64,000 nucleotides of DNA from Epiperipatus broadwayi (taxonomy: Eukaryota; Onychophora; Udeonychophora; Euonychophora; Peripatidae). Below the pieces are notes generated by a model, which worked only from the letters and a program-made list of their open reading frames with translations, was not told where the DNA came from and searched no databases. This document shows positions 13,018 through 23,103 of this stretch, in pieces. Within the stretch, counting starts at the first letter, position 1, and the number at the start of each line of letters is the position of its first letter. The translations under genes and the position numbers were made by a program. The DNA is taken from positions 8,474,269 through 8,538,268 of the forward strand of contig JAQFVV010012423.1 in assembly GCA_028023455.1 (NCBI GenBank), read 5' to 3'.

Positions 13018-13746
13018 TCAATTCAAATTCCACGAATCTCGTATTTTAATGTTAGAAGCTTGTCGATTTATTAAATGCGTTTTATTCCTGTTTATAAAAA
13101 TTGCCTCTTTAATTTTTTTTTTACTATGGTTTCTCTCCTCGTGAAGAATTTTAACATTTTCAAAATTAAAATTAAATTTATATTTACATGTTTTTTCATG
13201 ATCGAAGAAAACTGAAAAAGATATTAAATCACCATTATTTTTATTTTTTAAATGCTTATATAACAATTCGTGTTCCTTCAATCTTTTCTCAATGCTGCAC
13301 CTAGATTCACCTATATATGATAGCATACAATCACAAAAAATTTGATATATGACATTACTTTTTTGCTTGACAGGTATGACATCCTTAGAATTATTAACTA
13401 ATTTATTAATATTGTTTGGAACGTAGAATGAAACATTAATTACATTCTTATATAAATCCTTAAAAAAATTTACTTGTGGATTTGAAATAAATGGAATAGA
13501 TATCCATTTTTTATTATTAATCTTCATTTCTTTTAAATTATAATAATTTTTTTTAAATTGACTTAAAGTATTGTTTATTTGTTCCATTTTATAACCAACA
13601 TCAAGCAATTCCTTGGCAAATATCTCAATATTTTTCAATTTATCACTTTGGTAACGACATAATTTTAGAAATTTTATTATGTGGGGAAATGATACACATT
13701 TATATATTATTTGAAAGCATATTAAATTAGTATCTACAATTTTCAA
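13018..13746 (-). CDS. Penelope-like element C-terminal region with GIY-YIG endonuclease
   Basis: The 242-codon frame encodes the C-terminal part of a Penelope-like retroelement polyprotein; in the family the GIY-YIG nuclease nicks target DNA for reverse transcription. Residues ~1-125 resemble the linker after the reverse transcriptase (short helices, then PFISNPQVNFFKDLYKNV). The nuclease starts near residue 134 with NVIYQIFCDCMLSYIGESR (the GIY and YIG pair, with the Cys pair usual in Penelope proteins), then IEKRLKEH carrying the catalytic arginine and the KEH signature. Near the end, KKKIKEAIFINRNKTHLINR supplies the catalytic glutamate and the asparagine-rich tail. No stop interrupts these motifs. 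The reverse transcriptase expected upstream on this strand is missing; an RTE 3' end begins about 65 bp away, so the element is truncated. A domesticated nuclease is possible but there is no direct sign of it. Confidence 0.82.
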   Translation of the reverse strand: MKIVDTNLICFQIIYKCVSFPHIIKFLKLCRYQSDKLKNIEIFAKELLDVGYKMEQINNTLSQFKKNYYNLKEMKINNKKWISIPFISNPQVNFFKDLYKNVINVSFYVPNNINKLVNNSKDVIPVKQKSNVIYQIFCDCMLSYIGESRCSIEKRLKEHELLYKHLKNKNNGDLISFSVFFDHEKTCKYKFNFNFENVKILHEERNHSKKKIKEAIFINRNKTHLINRQASNIKIRDSWNLN

Positions 13747-13809
13747 TTACACTAATTACTAAAGCTTGTCTATATATTGTTAACTAAATAATCATTCCAT
13801 ACATCATCA

Positions 13810-14342
13810 CTTTCAACCTTTATCAATTCACTGCAGGATGAAGATCTCCAAGTTCAATTCATCTTCAATATTTAACCTCTTCTCTGGAGTCCAATTTAAA
13901 ATTTAGACTATCTTTTATCTCTTTAAAATATTTCAAGCCCAACTCCACTTCAGTCCTTTAATTCTTTCAATGATGTCAGTATGCCTTCTTGTTCTCTCAT
14001 CCATGTATTTTATTTTCGACTTCTTGTTACTCCTAACATACATTTCTCTACATTTCATTGAGTCATCTGAAGTATATTGCTCTTCTGTTAAGTGTCCAAG
14101 TCTCGGGTCCATAAGTAAGAACTTTTAACATGCATTCATTAAAAACCTTTCTTTTTAGACATAGGCATATTTCCTTTTAATATTATTTCTATCAAAAACA
14201 CTAATGAAGTTTAATTCTATGATTAATTTCATCCATTGTGTTTCAATCTAGCAATAATCTGAACAAATATTTGTAGATGTTAACTTTTTCCAACTTATCA
14301 TTATCAATCTTTATTTTCTTATTTTGAGAAAATTCAATTCAC
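13810..14342 (-). mobile_element. RTE-like LINE, 3'-end fragment
   Basis: Read on the minus strand this matches the 3' part of the RTE-like copy at 29.5-31.1 kb. The 3' end is CACTGCAGGATGAAGATCTC on the plus strand near 13831 (complement of the CTGCAGTGGATTAATAATGG end at 31068), and the 5' limit is TATTTTGAGAAAATTCAA near 14320, the complement of the TTTTCTCAAAATATG site at 30455. It is a truncated copy with small indels and no coding potential. It abuts the Penelope fragment. Confidence 0.8.
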
Positions 14343-15768
14343 GTGAAAATATTTAATTAAAATATATATATTAAATGATAAATATATCTTGAATAGATTA
14401 CCCCCCTCCCTCATTTAATTATAAAAATTTTGCGTGATAATAACCGACGCTTTCCAGCAGCGCTGTTTCTAGATCAATTATAATATATATTTTATTTCCA
14501 TCCCATTCAAAAACAAAACATATTTAGAAAATCTCATTCCTAAAAATCAGCAAAATTAAATAAAGTTACTAATGTATACACATTTTATTGAAGATATTTC
14601 ACGCAACTCCACAAGCAAGAGAAAACTTATTTTGCTTTCTACTTAATTTCTCTCTACTACTCCCCCCCCCCCCCCTTTTAGTATACTTTGCTATTACACA
14701 AATTATCATCTCAAAATCCCCGCTAGTGAAGTTGGTTCAATAAAATCAGAAATTATATTATGAAATTAAAAATAAACATTTAAATAGCATATTGAAATAG
14801 CAATTATAAAAAATATATATAAAAGTTTTGTGAGCTTGAGTTATCAAAGAATAATTACTAATAAATTAGGATTAAAGAGTCGATTACTGGCATTATGTTA
14901 TATACTTTGGGCTTACATATCAAAATTTAAATATATACATTTAAATTAATATTAGTTTAGAAGGTAGGTCGTTTAAATAAAAAAAAATTTAAATATGATA
15001 GGATCTGGAGTTTTGGCAGTTTATAAGTATTGTTATCTTGAAATTCCCCGAAGCGATGGTATGGGCAAACTCTTATGGCTTGCAGCATTCTTTAGGGATA
15101 GAACTATAGTGGCAGCATAGCTAGGAGACAGGATCTAGAGAGAGAAAGGTGACCATGTTCCCTTCCTACTCGCTTTTCATTTTCGGGTTCAAGACTAGTG
15201 TAGTGATGGTTGACAACTCTATTCACCAAAGTACTCTTCTTTTTTTGTCCCCCCACTGTATTTATACTCTGACTCCAGCATTTCAACTATTTGCTGCCTG
15301 AAGCAATCTTCTAATTCACATTCTGCCTTGGACAACAAAAAAAAACATACATTCATTTGTATTTTAGAAAATTCGAACCTCAATAAGGATCAATTTATTT
15401 TTGGACAATCTTGTATTTTTAACACACATTTAAACAATATAGAACTTCCATTAATGGTTTAATGGAAATTCCAAAGTATTTGATTTTTACTCTTTAAATT
15501 TTAATATTAGATTTACAATGCATTTCCACATTGACTTACTTTAAAAATTCTTATTAAGGTGCAAATCTTTTGGAATGCCATCTTGGATTCTCTAATAAAT
15601 AATAAAGCAAACCTATATATAAATAAGAAAACTTCTGTTCAAATTTTCTTATTAAAATGCATTATTTTGTTATATATAAAAAATTTTTTATATTTATTGT
15701 CTGATGTAAATTATAACAGTTAATTCAAGGTGATTGTAATTTAAATACATGGTAGTGTTGGGTTGTGT
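14343..15768. other. Non-coding stretch with a possible LTR-like island
   Basis: No gene is seen. There is a run of 14 C at 14662-14675 and CCCCCC near 14401. Around 15045-15310 the sequence is clearly less AT-rich than its surroundings; on the minus strand it has a TATA-like GAGTATAAATACAG near 15256-15271, as in a retroelement promoter, but no paired repeat or TG...CA boundary could be fixed. The 60-codon minus frame at 15104-15286 lies in this island and is probably not a gene. Confidence 0.4.
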
Positions 15769-16930
15769 GTGCTGTGGCCGCAGGTGACACTGCAGAACCA
15801 CCAAGAAGCCTGCAAGTGATAAATTTTTAAATTTAAAATGCCAAAGGCAAAACATGAAAAAAATCATGGGAGTCTGTAAAAATTAAAATGCCTATGGTGA
15901 TCGTGGAGGCAAAATAAATCCAACAAATCCATCGAAATAACAAATTACAAAAAAAAACCCAAAAAAGTAGTATAAAATTGGAATTAAAATGCCTAAAGCA
16001 AAACATGAAAAAAATCCTGGGAGTTTGCAAAATTAAAACACCTATGGTGATAGGTGATGCTGGAGGCAAAATAAATCCAACAAATCCATTGAAAATACAA
16101 ATTACAAAAAAAAAACCCCAAGAAAATGCTATAAAATTCGAATTAAAAAAACAAATCGGTGAAAATACACCAAACACAGAAACCCCCCCCCCCTAGAATG
16201 AAGAATTCTTAGCGTAAATTGACAAATAAAATTGCCTGAGCAAAATAAGTCCAACAAATCCATTGAAAATATAAATTACAAAAAAACCAAGAAAATGCTA
16301 TAAAATTTGAATTAAAAAAAATTAACAATGGCAGAAGGTGGGAAATTACATGAGAGCTTCTATTTATCAAAAATAAGTCAAATACTCTCCCTCCCCAATG
16401 AAGAATTTCTATCCAAAAATAGCTGAAATGAACAAATTAAAATGAAATACATAAAACACTCCCCCTTTTTTCTACACTGTAGACTACCCAAAATAAAGAT
16501 GCAACACAGGTATGGATAAGCTTTCTATTAATTTTAATATTAAACAATTGATAAGTCATAAATATTATTTATGCTCAGATATTTCTTTTATATACATATA
16601 AAATACAAGCATACACACATGCACACTGCATATATTAACAAATGAATAAAGAAGTAACACATGGATAAGCTTTCTATTAATTTTAATATTAAGCATAATT
16701 GATAAATCATAAATATTATTTGGGTTCAAATATTTCTTTTTTATATATATAGCACCCAAGCATACACACATACTGTGTACATTAACAAATGATTACAAGT
16801 GAAAAGCAATCATGTCCAAATCCATTTAAAAGTAGTAGAATATTATTTTAAAATTAATAAACATAAAAATATTATTTTAAAATTATGAATAGTTGATCAC
16901 TTTCTAAAAGTCTTTATTTACCATCATATG
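15769..16930 (+). repeat. Left arm of the foldback structure
   Basis: The outer part repeats a ~150-bp unit (near 15836-15975, 15988-16140 and a partial one at 16228-16320) marked by AAAATAAATCCAACAAATCC and a poly-A stretch followed by CCC. The inner part has two tandem units of about 149 bp (16512-16660, 16661-16795) each starting ATGGATAAGCTTTCTATTAA. The reading frames at 15833-16177 and 15978-16196 simply traverse these repeats. Confidence 0.75.
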
Positions 16931-17845
16931 TAATAAGGAGTGAAGAAATATATGCAATAAAAGTTGATACTACCCGTGTTTTTCCCTGGGATAACTATGA
17001 GAATATAAAAGCAATGGTAATAATTTATTCAGATGGTGCATAGAAATAGGTTACTTCCTATGTGTTCAATTAATTTCTGGACTTGGTATTATATTGATTC
17101 TCTTCAAAGTAACCTGAAATATTTCAGTAGGAGCTGTCTTCCAGTATCAGCAAAATTATTATAATTATTAAAATTATTTATTATAGATTCGAGCTACTCC
17201 AGCTGCAATTTAGTATTTATATATGTATTTCACCACACCGGACCATTCCAAAACTTAGCAATTTAATAATATGTGGAGAATTATTTTCTTCAAAGCAGTA
17301 TCAGACGAACTGCTCTTTCCAAAAAATATATTATTAGACTCATTTTTTTCTAGAAAGTTCTTATTTCTTTCTTTTATCCATTACCACCCACGTTCTGTTG
17401 TGGTCCTGTTTCTTTTTAAACAAACCAAAAACCTTTTTTTGAAGATCAGGAAATTTTGTTGACCATCTGTAATTTGTTTTTGTCTTTTTTTTTTTTTTAC
17501 ATTCTTTAGATAATAATCTATGCAATTTTAATATTTTTTTTCATTTAAGATTTCTTTTCTCTATTATAATAAAGTGAGCTGCATTAGCTTCCAACTTTGA
17601 AATCAAATTTATATTTGTTGAATTTCATTTGTTCATACATATACACATCATATATATATATATACTTGTGTTTCAATAAAATACAAGAGTACAAACATCC
17701 TACATACTTCGTCTTTATTTCACCTCTTTCTCTACCAATTTAAACATCAAATATACTCAAATAAATAATATAAAACCACATACATGTGTGTGTACAAATT
17801 TTCCTTTTGTGAAATAGTTTGAAGTCCATCCTGTCACAATATATA

Positions 17846-17918
17846 TATGGACTTTCTCAAAATATGAAAATAAAGATTGATTATGATGAGTTAGAAGAAG
17901 TTAAACAATTACAAATAT
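17846..17918 (+). mobile_element. RTE-like LINE scrap
   Basis: About 70 bp from GGACTTTCTCAAAATATG to ACAATTACAAATA match 30450-30525 of the RTE-like copy. It ends abruptly where the gypsy pol homology begins (~17921), so the gypsy fragment and this scrap are joined at a breakpoint. Confidence 0.6.
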
Positions 17919-17920
17919 TA

Positions 17921-19881
17921 TCCCCATCCAGATAAAGTCTTGACTATTAGAGAATTTTCTAAACCTACATCGTGGAAGCAAGTTCAGTCATTCATGGGCC
18001 TCTGCAATATCTATAACAGGTTTTATGAGGGGTTCACAGAACAAATGGAGCCTTTGGTCAAACTGATAAGAAAGAATGACCCATGGAAATGGGCTCAGGA
18101 ATAAGAAAAAGCCTGAGGATATAAAAAGAGGTTTTGAAAAACAAGTCATGTTGGCCTTTCCTGATTTCAAAAAGCCATTCATTGTACAAATGGACAGTAG
18201 TGGGTATAGGCTAGGAGTCACACTATCCCAGATGTAGGATGATAATCAGATGAAAGTATTGTACTTTACAAACCGATTGCTTAAAGGACCTGAGCATCAC
18301 TATACCACTACTGAAAAGAAAGCCCTTGCGATTATCTGGCCATTTTAGAAGTTCAGAAAACTCCTGTTGGGATCAAAATTGGTTGTCAATACTGACCATA
18401 AAATGTTGGAGTTTTTGAACCATAGCTACTTAACCAACAGCCAGCTGATTCAATGGAGTCTATACCTCCAGGAATATGACTACATCGTAAAATATTGCAA
18501 AGGATCAGAGAACATTGTGCCTGACATATTGAGTCATAACCCTGCTTGATTCCAACAATGCCTTTTAAATGGAGAGAACTTGTATATCGCCAGCTTGAAC
18601 CCAAAGATAAATGAAGCAGTAGAACAAGATTTGGCCAAACTACCACACTGCCAATGGGAAGACGAACAACCAAGGACATTGATTGAGCATCTAGAGGAAA
18701 AGGGAACAATGACGGACTTAGGATGGGCGGGAAACAAAGCAAGATGATACCGAATAAGACAATATTACAGTATCAAATTCATGAGGACCAAGAGGAGTGG
18801 AAGCCCATTTTACCACATAAGATAAGGTAGCCTTTATCACCCATGTACACCAACTCTATGGCCATTATGGCACACTCAAAACTGAGCATTTACTCCAGGA
18901 CTGGCTTTATTGGCCCTGAATGCATACTAAAATTATGGCCATCATAGGCCAGTGTGAGATATGCCAAAAAGCAAAGCCAGCAAATAGGAGTTATGTAATA
19001 CCTATGACTTCCATAATTCCATCAAGGCCCCAGAAAATGATGGCCTGTATTACTATGTTCCTTTGCCCCCCTTTAATAAGAAGAAGTATCTGGTCATGGT
19101 CTATGATTTATTCTCAAAATTTGTAGCTGTGTACCCGATATCCCAGGCAAATACTAAGAACACTATAAAAATGCTAGAAAATAACCACTTTCCTACTGGG
19201 AAAAACAAACATTTTATTATCAGATCATGGCACTCCCTTCATAATGGGGGAATGGCATAGGTGGATACAACAACAGGGAATTAAGCACATATTGACATCC
19301 ATCCATAATCTGCAATCGAACCCATGTGGGAGGGTTATGCTGGAACTAGATTAGCTATTTAGAACATATCTTCCAATGAACCATTGAGGGTGGGTTAAGC
19401 AAGTTCCACAGGTCATCAATTATATCAATTGGTTGGTCAATGGATTGACCGGGTTTGCCTCAATATGGCTGCATTTAGGAAAACATGTCCCTCGATTGAT
19501 AAAAACCTTTTTGCCTGTGTTAAAAAATCCCCCAATAGATGTAGAAGTCAATAGAGTCCTAGCTTACCAGACCCTTATGAAAAGGAGTCAAAATAGAAAT
19601 AAAAGGTCAGTGGGTACCCAGCACCGATTCAAAATAGGGGACAGGGTAATGGTGAAAACACCACACGTTAGTGACCCAGGAAAATTTGTCTGCCTTAAGT
19701 TTTGTAATTTATATGAGGGTCCATTCACTGTTGTATAGCATCAGGGAAATAGTGCATTTTGGGTGTACACTGGATCAGAGGTTAAAGGGTCCTACAAATA
19801 AACCCGTACTATAGTGGACTTATTATTTTAGATCTCAAAATAAGTATACCTCATTTCGAAGTCTTTCCAACAGGAGAGCAT
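17921..19881 (+). pseudogene. Ty3/gypsy pol remnant (RT end, RNase H, integrase)
   Basis: Family role: retroelement replication and integration. Seen in order across broken frames: the end of the reverse transcriptase and connection (SWKQVQSFMGLCNIYNRF near 17970, PLVKLIRKNDPWKW near 18050), RNase H start (QMDSSGYRLGVTLSQ near 18187) and end (VNTDHKMLEF, then QEYDYIVKYCKGSENIVPDI near 18470-18530), integrase zinc finger (HQLYGHYG near 18850, CEICQKAK near 18955), the first integrase aspartate in MVYDLFSKFVAVYP near 19095, the second in SDHGTPF at 19220-19240 in another frame, then NLQSNPCGRV near 19306. Stops include TAG at 18347 and TGA at 18548. Protease, gag, most of the reverse transcriptase and the 5' LTR are absent. 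No envelope gene is seen. Confidence 0.85.
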
Positions 19882-20190
19882 TGTAACAGTAACTGGGTTC
19901 AAACCCTGTTACAAAACAGTTACATAATATTCCCCAACTGCCTATATAAGCGTGAGTCCAATATATTGGCTTCAATGTGTGAGTATATATATATATGTCA
20001 AAAAGAGAGAAAGTTTGAGAAAGATTTATATATTTATGAATTTGTTTTAGAATACATTCAGAAAAATATGTGTTAGTAAATTGTGGGAATGCAGTTGTAC
20101 GCAAATATATAATTGTTTTTTGTGTTATTATTTCAAATGTATAATTTTCTTTTATTTTATTGTATATCGTATTTTAATGAGAGTAACAAA
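19882..20190 (+). repeat. Candidate 3' LTR of the gypsy remnant
   Basis: Just after the pol homology a purine-rich CAGGAGAGCAT precedes TGTAACAGTAACTGGG at 19882, a plausible polypurine tract and LTR start. A TATA box-like CTATATAAGCG follows near 19942. GAGTAACA at 20181-20188 could be the LTR end, but no second LTR exists here to prove the border, so the right limit is a guess. Confidence 0.45.
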
Positions 20191-20251
20191 AGAATTTTGA
20201 TATGACTATCTTGAGAAAATTTTGTGTCTTTTGTTCCATTACTTAGCCACT

Positions 20252-20396
20252 CAAAATTCCAGGAAATCTTAAGTAAATGTAGGGCAGAAAAAGAAAGATG
20301 TTAAAAGCATGCCTAAGAAATACTCGAAATTCCAGAAAAATCTTAAGTAAATGTAGGGTAGAAAAAGAAAGATATTAAAAGCATGCCTAAGAAATA
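20252..20396 (+). repeat. 73-bp tandem duplication
   Basis: Two adjacent units of 73 bp with only a few differences; both contain AATCTTAAGTAAATGTAGGG and AAAAGCATGCCTAAGAAATA. It lies inside the loop of the foldback structure, downstream of the gypsy remnant. Confidence 0.85.
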
Positions 20397-20399
20397 GAG

Positions 20400-21924
20400 A
20401 TCTGAATACTGATAAACTATTTTGGGAAGAAAAGAAATTTGAGAAATTAATTAGTTAGAAAGAAAAATCGGAGCAAGCAAGAGTGTTTTTCAAACTGAAA
20501 TGTATTAATATTTTTTTTGCTAAGTTGACTGATATGGCTATACTCGTATTATAAAAATGAAATATTAAAAATCCTTCAATCAACCATCTCGAGAAAAAAA
20601 TGGATTTTATCATCGCAACAATTGTAATGCAGGGGTAGAAAAAATATGTGTAAGACCATCATCTTAAGCTCCAAATATCTATAGCTGTTCCTGTTAAGTG
20701 CCTGCTCCTCCAAGAACCATAAGGACCTTACTGATATGCTACTAAAATAATCCAGGAAAAAAGAATATTGAATCGTATACACTAAGAAAGCCTCCAGTAA
20801 GCCATCATTATTTTCTAGATCCAAAAAAACCACAAAATGGATGTTCATGCAAAACTCTTACTATTAGTAGAAAATTTTTGTTTTATTCTTAGACAATAAA
20901 AGAATACACAGATTTCGTTTGGATCATTGAAACAAGCTTACGTGGAAATAAACTTATCCATATTAAAAATTCCGGATATTCCAAGGTAAATACGACTAAT
21001 TTTTATTATCTGAAGTGAACTGAAAATTGCCTATCATTACTCTCTAAAGATTTAATCATTATGTACAACTATATAGTTTAATTTGTAATGTATAAATGCT
21101 TTCTTCTTTTATATTTAACTAATTTCGTTTCTGTCTTAATTAGATGGGATAGTAATAAAATTGTATACTTACTTAAAAACAAATTATTTGTCTATCATTA
21201 ATAAACATATTCATCACTTATATTGGCCTATATCTCTCCCTGTCAGTATGTATCACAAAATGAGTTAGGTATCCTTTTCAAAATAAGCAATTATATTACA
21301 GATGCTTTTAAACTCTAAACCATAGATTTGATAAAGAAATAGATCGCATATCGATGGAATAAATGTGTAGAAAGAGGGAGTTCAAAAGTAGCTAATTTTA
21401 AATGATGCGTGATCTAATTTAAGGTATGTAAAAAGGATGTTACTAATACATAAGTTTAAATATACGTGACTTAAGTTGAGGATAGAAAGTAGGGAAAGCT
21501 CATTTCAACTATGCAGATTTAACCATTTACCTCTGTTCAGCCTGATAGGTATTGTTACCTCCCAACCCTGAGATTTGAGCTAGCTAAAAAGGCTGGGCAT
21601 CTAATTAGCGATAGTTCTAAGATTACTTAGATAGGGAAAGCATAATTCTTATGGTACTAGTGAGATTGGCACTTGGGTCAGTTTATTAATTGACACTCAT
21701 AAATATACTTTTTCTGAAGAAATTGTTGTTTGTCTTTTTAATAAAATAATGGCCACTAGGTAGATTTTTTTAAAATATTTTTTTAACGTACATTCTGATA
21801 TAGGATATGTAGATTTTATTTCTTAATATATCATTAAGAAGGGGGATTTGTATTCAAATCCAATATGGTAGATAGTATTCAAATTCTATCTGCAGGTGTT
21901 ATGGCGACTATACAGCCATAGTTT
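20400..21924. other. Interior of the foldback structure, no gene recognised
   Basis: No motif of a transposase or host gene was found. A 90-codon minus frame at 20576-20848 has no family resemblance I can name. The segment 21540-21640 is slightly less AT-rich but featureless. Confidence 0.4.
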
Positions 21925-23103
21925 GTGTTTACTTTTAGAAAGTAATCAACTATTCATAATTTTAAAATAATATTATACTGCATTTAAATGGATTTGGACA
22001 TGATTGCTTTTCTCTTGTAATTTTTTTTATTCATTTGTTAATATACACAGTGTGTGTGTATGTTTGTGTTATATATATATATATTTGAGCACAAATAATA
22101 TTTATGAATTATAAATTATGCTTAAAATTAAAATTAATAGAATCCATATCTGTGTTGCTTCTTTATTCATTTGTTAATATATGCAGTGTGGGGTGTATGC
22201 TTGTGTTTTATATGTATATAAAAGAAATATTTGAGCACAAATAATATTTATGATTTATCAATTATGTTTAATATTAAAATTAATAGAAAGCTTATCTATA
22301 TTTGTGGTGCTTCTTTATTTTGGGTGGTCTGCAGAGTGTAGAAAAAAGGGGGGAACTTTTATGCATTTCATTTTAATTTGTTCATTTCAGCTATTTTGGG
22401 ATAGAAATTCTTCATGGGGAGAGAGGGTATTTGACTTATTTTTGATAAATAGAAGCTCTTGCATAATTTCCCCCTTCCCCCATTGTTAATTTTTTTTTAA
22501 ATTCGAATTTTTTGCATTTTCTTGTTTTTTTTTTTTTTTTGTAATTTAATACATATTTTCAATTGATTTGTTGGATTTATTTTGCATCCAGCATTTTTAT
22601 TTAGTGATTCAAGATAAGTATTCTTCATTCTAGGGGGGGGGGGTCTGTATTTGCCGATTTTCACCGATTTCTGTTTTTTTAATTCAAATTTTATAGCATT
22701 TTCTTAGGGTTTTTTTTTGTAATTTGTATTTTCGAAGGATTTTTTTGGATTTATTTTGCCTCTGCCATTTTTATTTATTGATTTAAGCGAAGAATTCTTC
22801 ATTCTAGGAGGGGAGTTCTGTGTTTGGTGTATTTTCACTGATTTCTGTTTTTTTAATTCGAATCTTATAGCATTTTCTTGGGTTTTTTTTTGTAATTTGG
22901 ATTTTCGATGGATTTGTTGGATTTATTTTGCCTCTAGCATCACCATGGATGTTTTAATTTTAAAGACCTCCCCCCCCATTTTTCATGTTTTGCCTTAGGT
23001 GTTTTAATTTTAATTCTCCATCAATTTCAGCCATTTTTGCATAGAAATTTATCACTTGCAGGCTCCTTGGTGGTTCTGCAGTGTTACCTGGTGGCCATGG
23101 TAC
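21925..23103 (-). repeat. Right arm of the foldback structure
   Basis: Inverted copy of 15769-16930. It contains, in reverse order and orientation, the two ~149-bp units (about 22020-22310, marked by TTTATTCATTTGTTAATATA) and the units with GGATTTATTTTGC (about 22570-22960). It carries homopolymer runs (G at 22635-22643, C at 22969-22976). The frames at 22250-22489 and 22756-22998 are passages through these repeats, not genes. Confidence 0.75.

Larger units (their letters stand above)
15769..23103. mobile_element. Large foldback-type inverted-repeat structure
   Basis: Two arms of about 1.2 kb (15769-16930 and 21925-23103) are reverse complements with moderate divergence and enclose about 5 kb. 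The outer ends align as GCAGGTGACACTGCAGAACC (from about 15781) against the complement of GGTTCTGCAGTGTTACCTGG (ending 23090), the match continuing outward to about 15769/23103; the inner ends are AACTTTCTAAAAG-like at 16930 and 21925. Each arm contains internal sub-repeats, as in foldback elements or Galileo/P-like transposons. No transposase was recognised in the interior, which instead holds a dead gypsy pol, an RTE scrap and a 73-bp tandem duplication. No matching target duplication was seen at the outer borders, so it could instead be two inverted copies of one element brought together. Confidence 0.7.

Noticed and set aside
15833-16196. Overlapping 114- and 72-codon frames on opposite strands as genes
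   Set aside because: They run through the sub-repeats of the left foldback arm and have internally repeated, low-complexity sequence.
22250-22998. Frames in the right foldback arm as genes
   Set aside because: Same repeats as the left arm in inverted orientation, with homopolymer runs; no domain.
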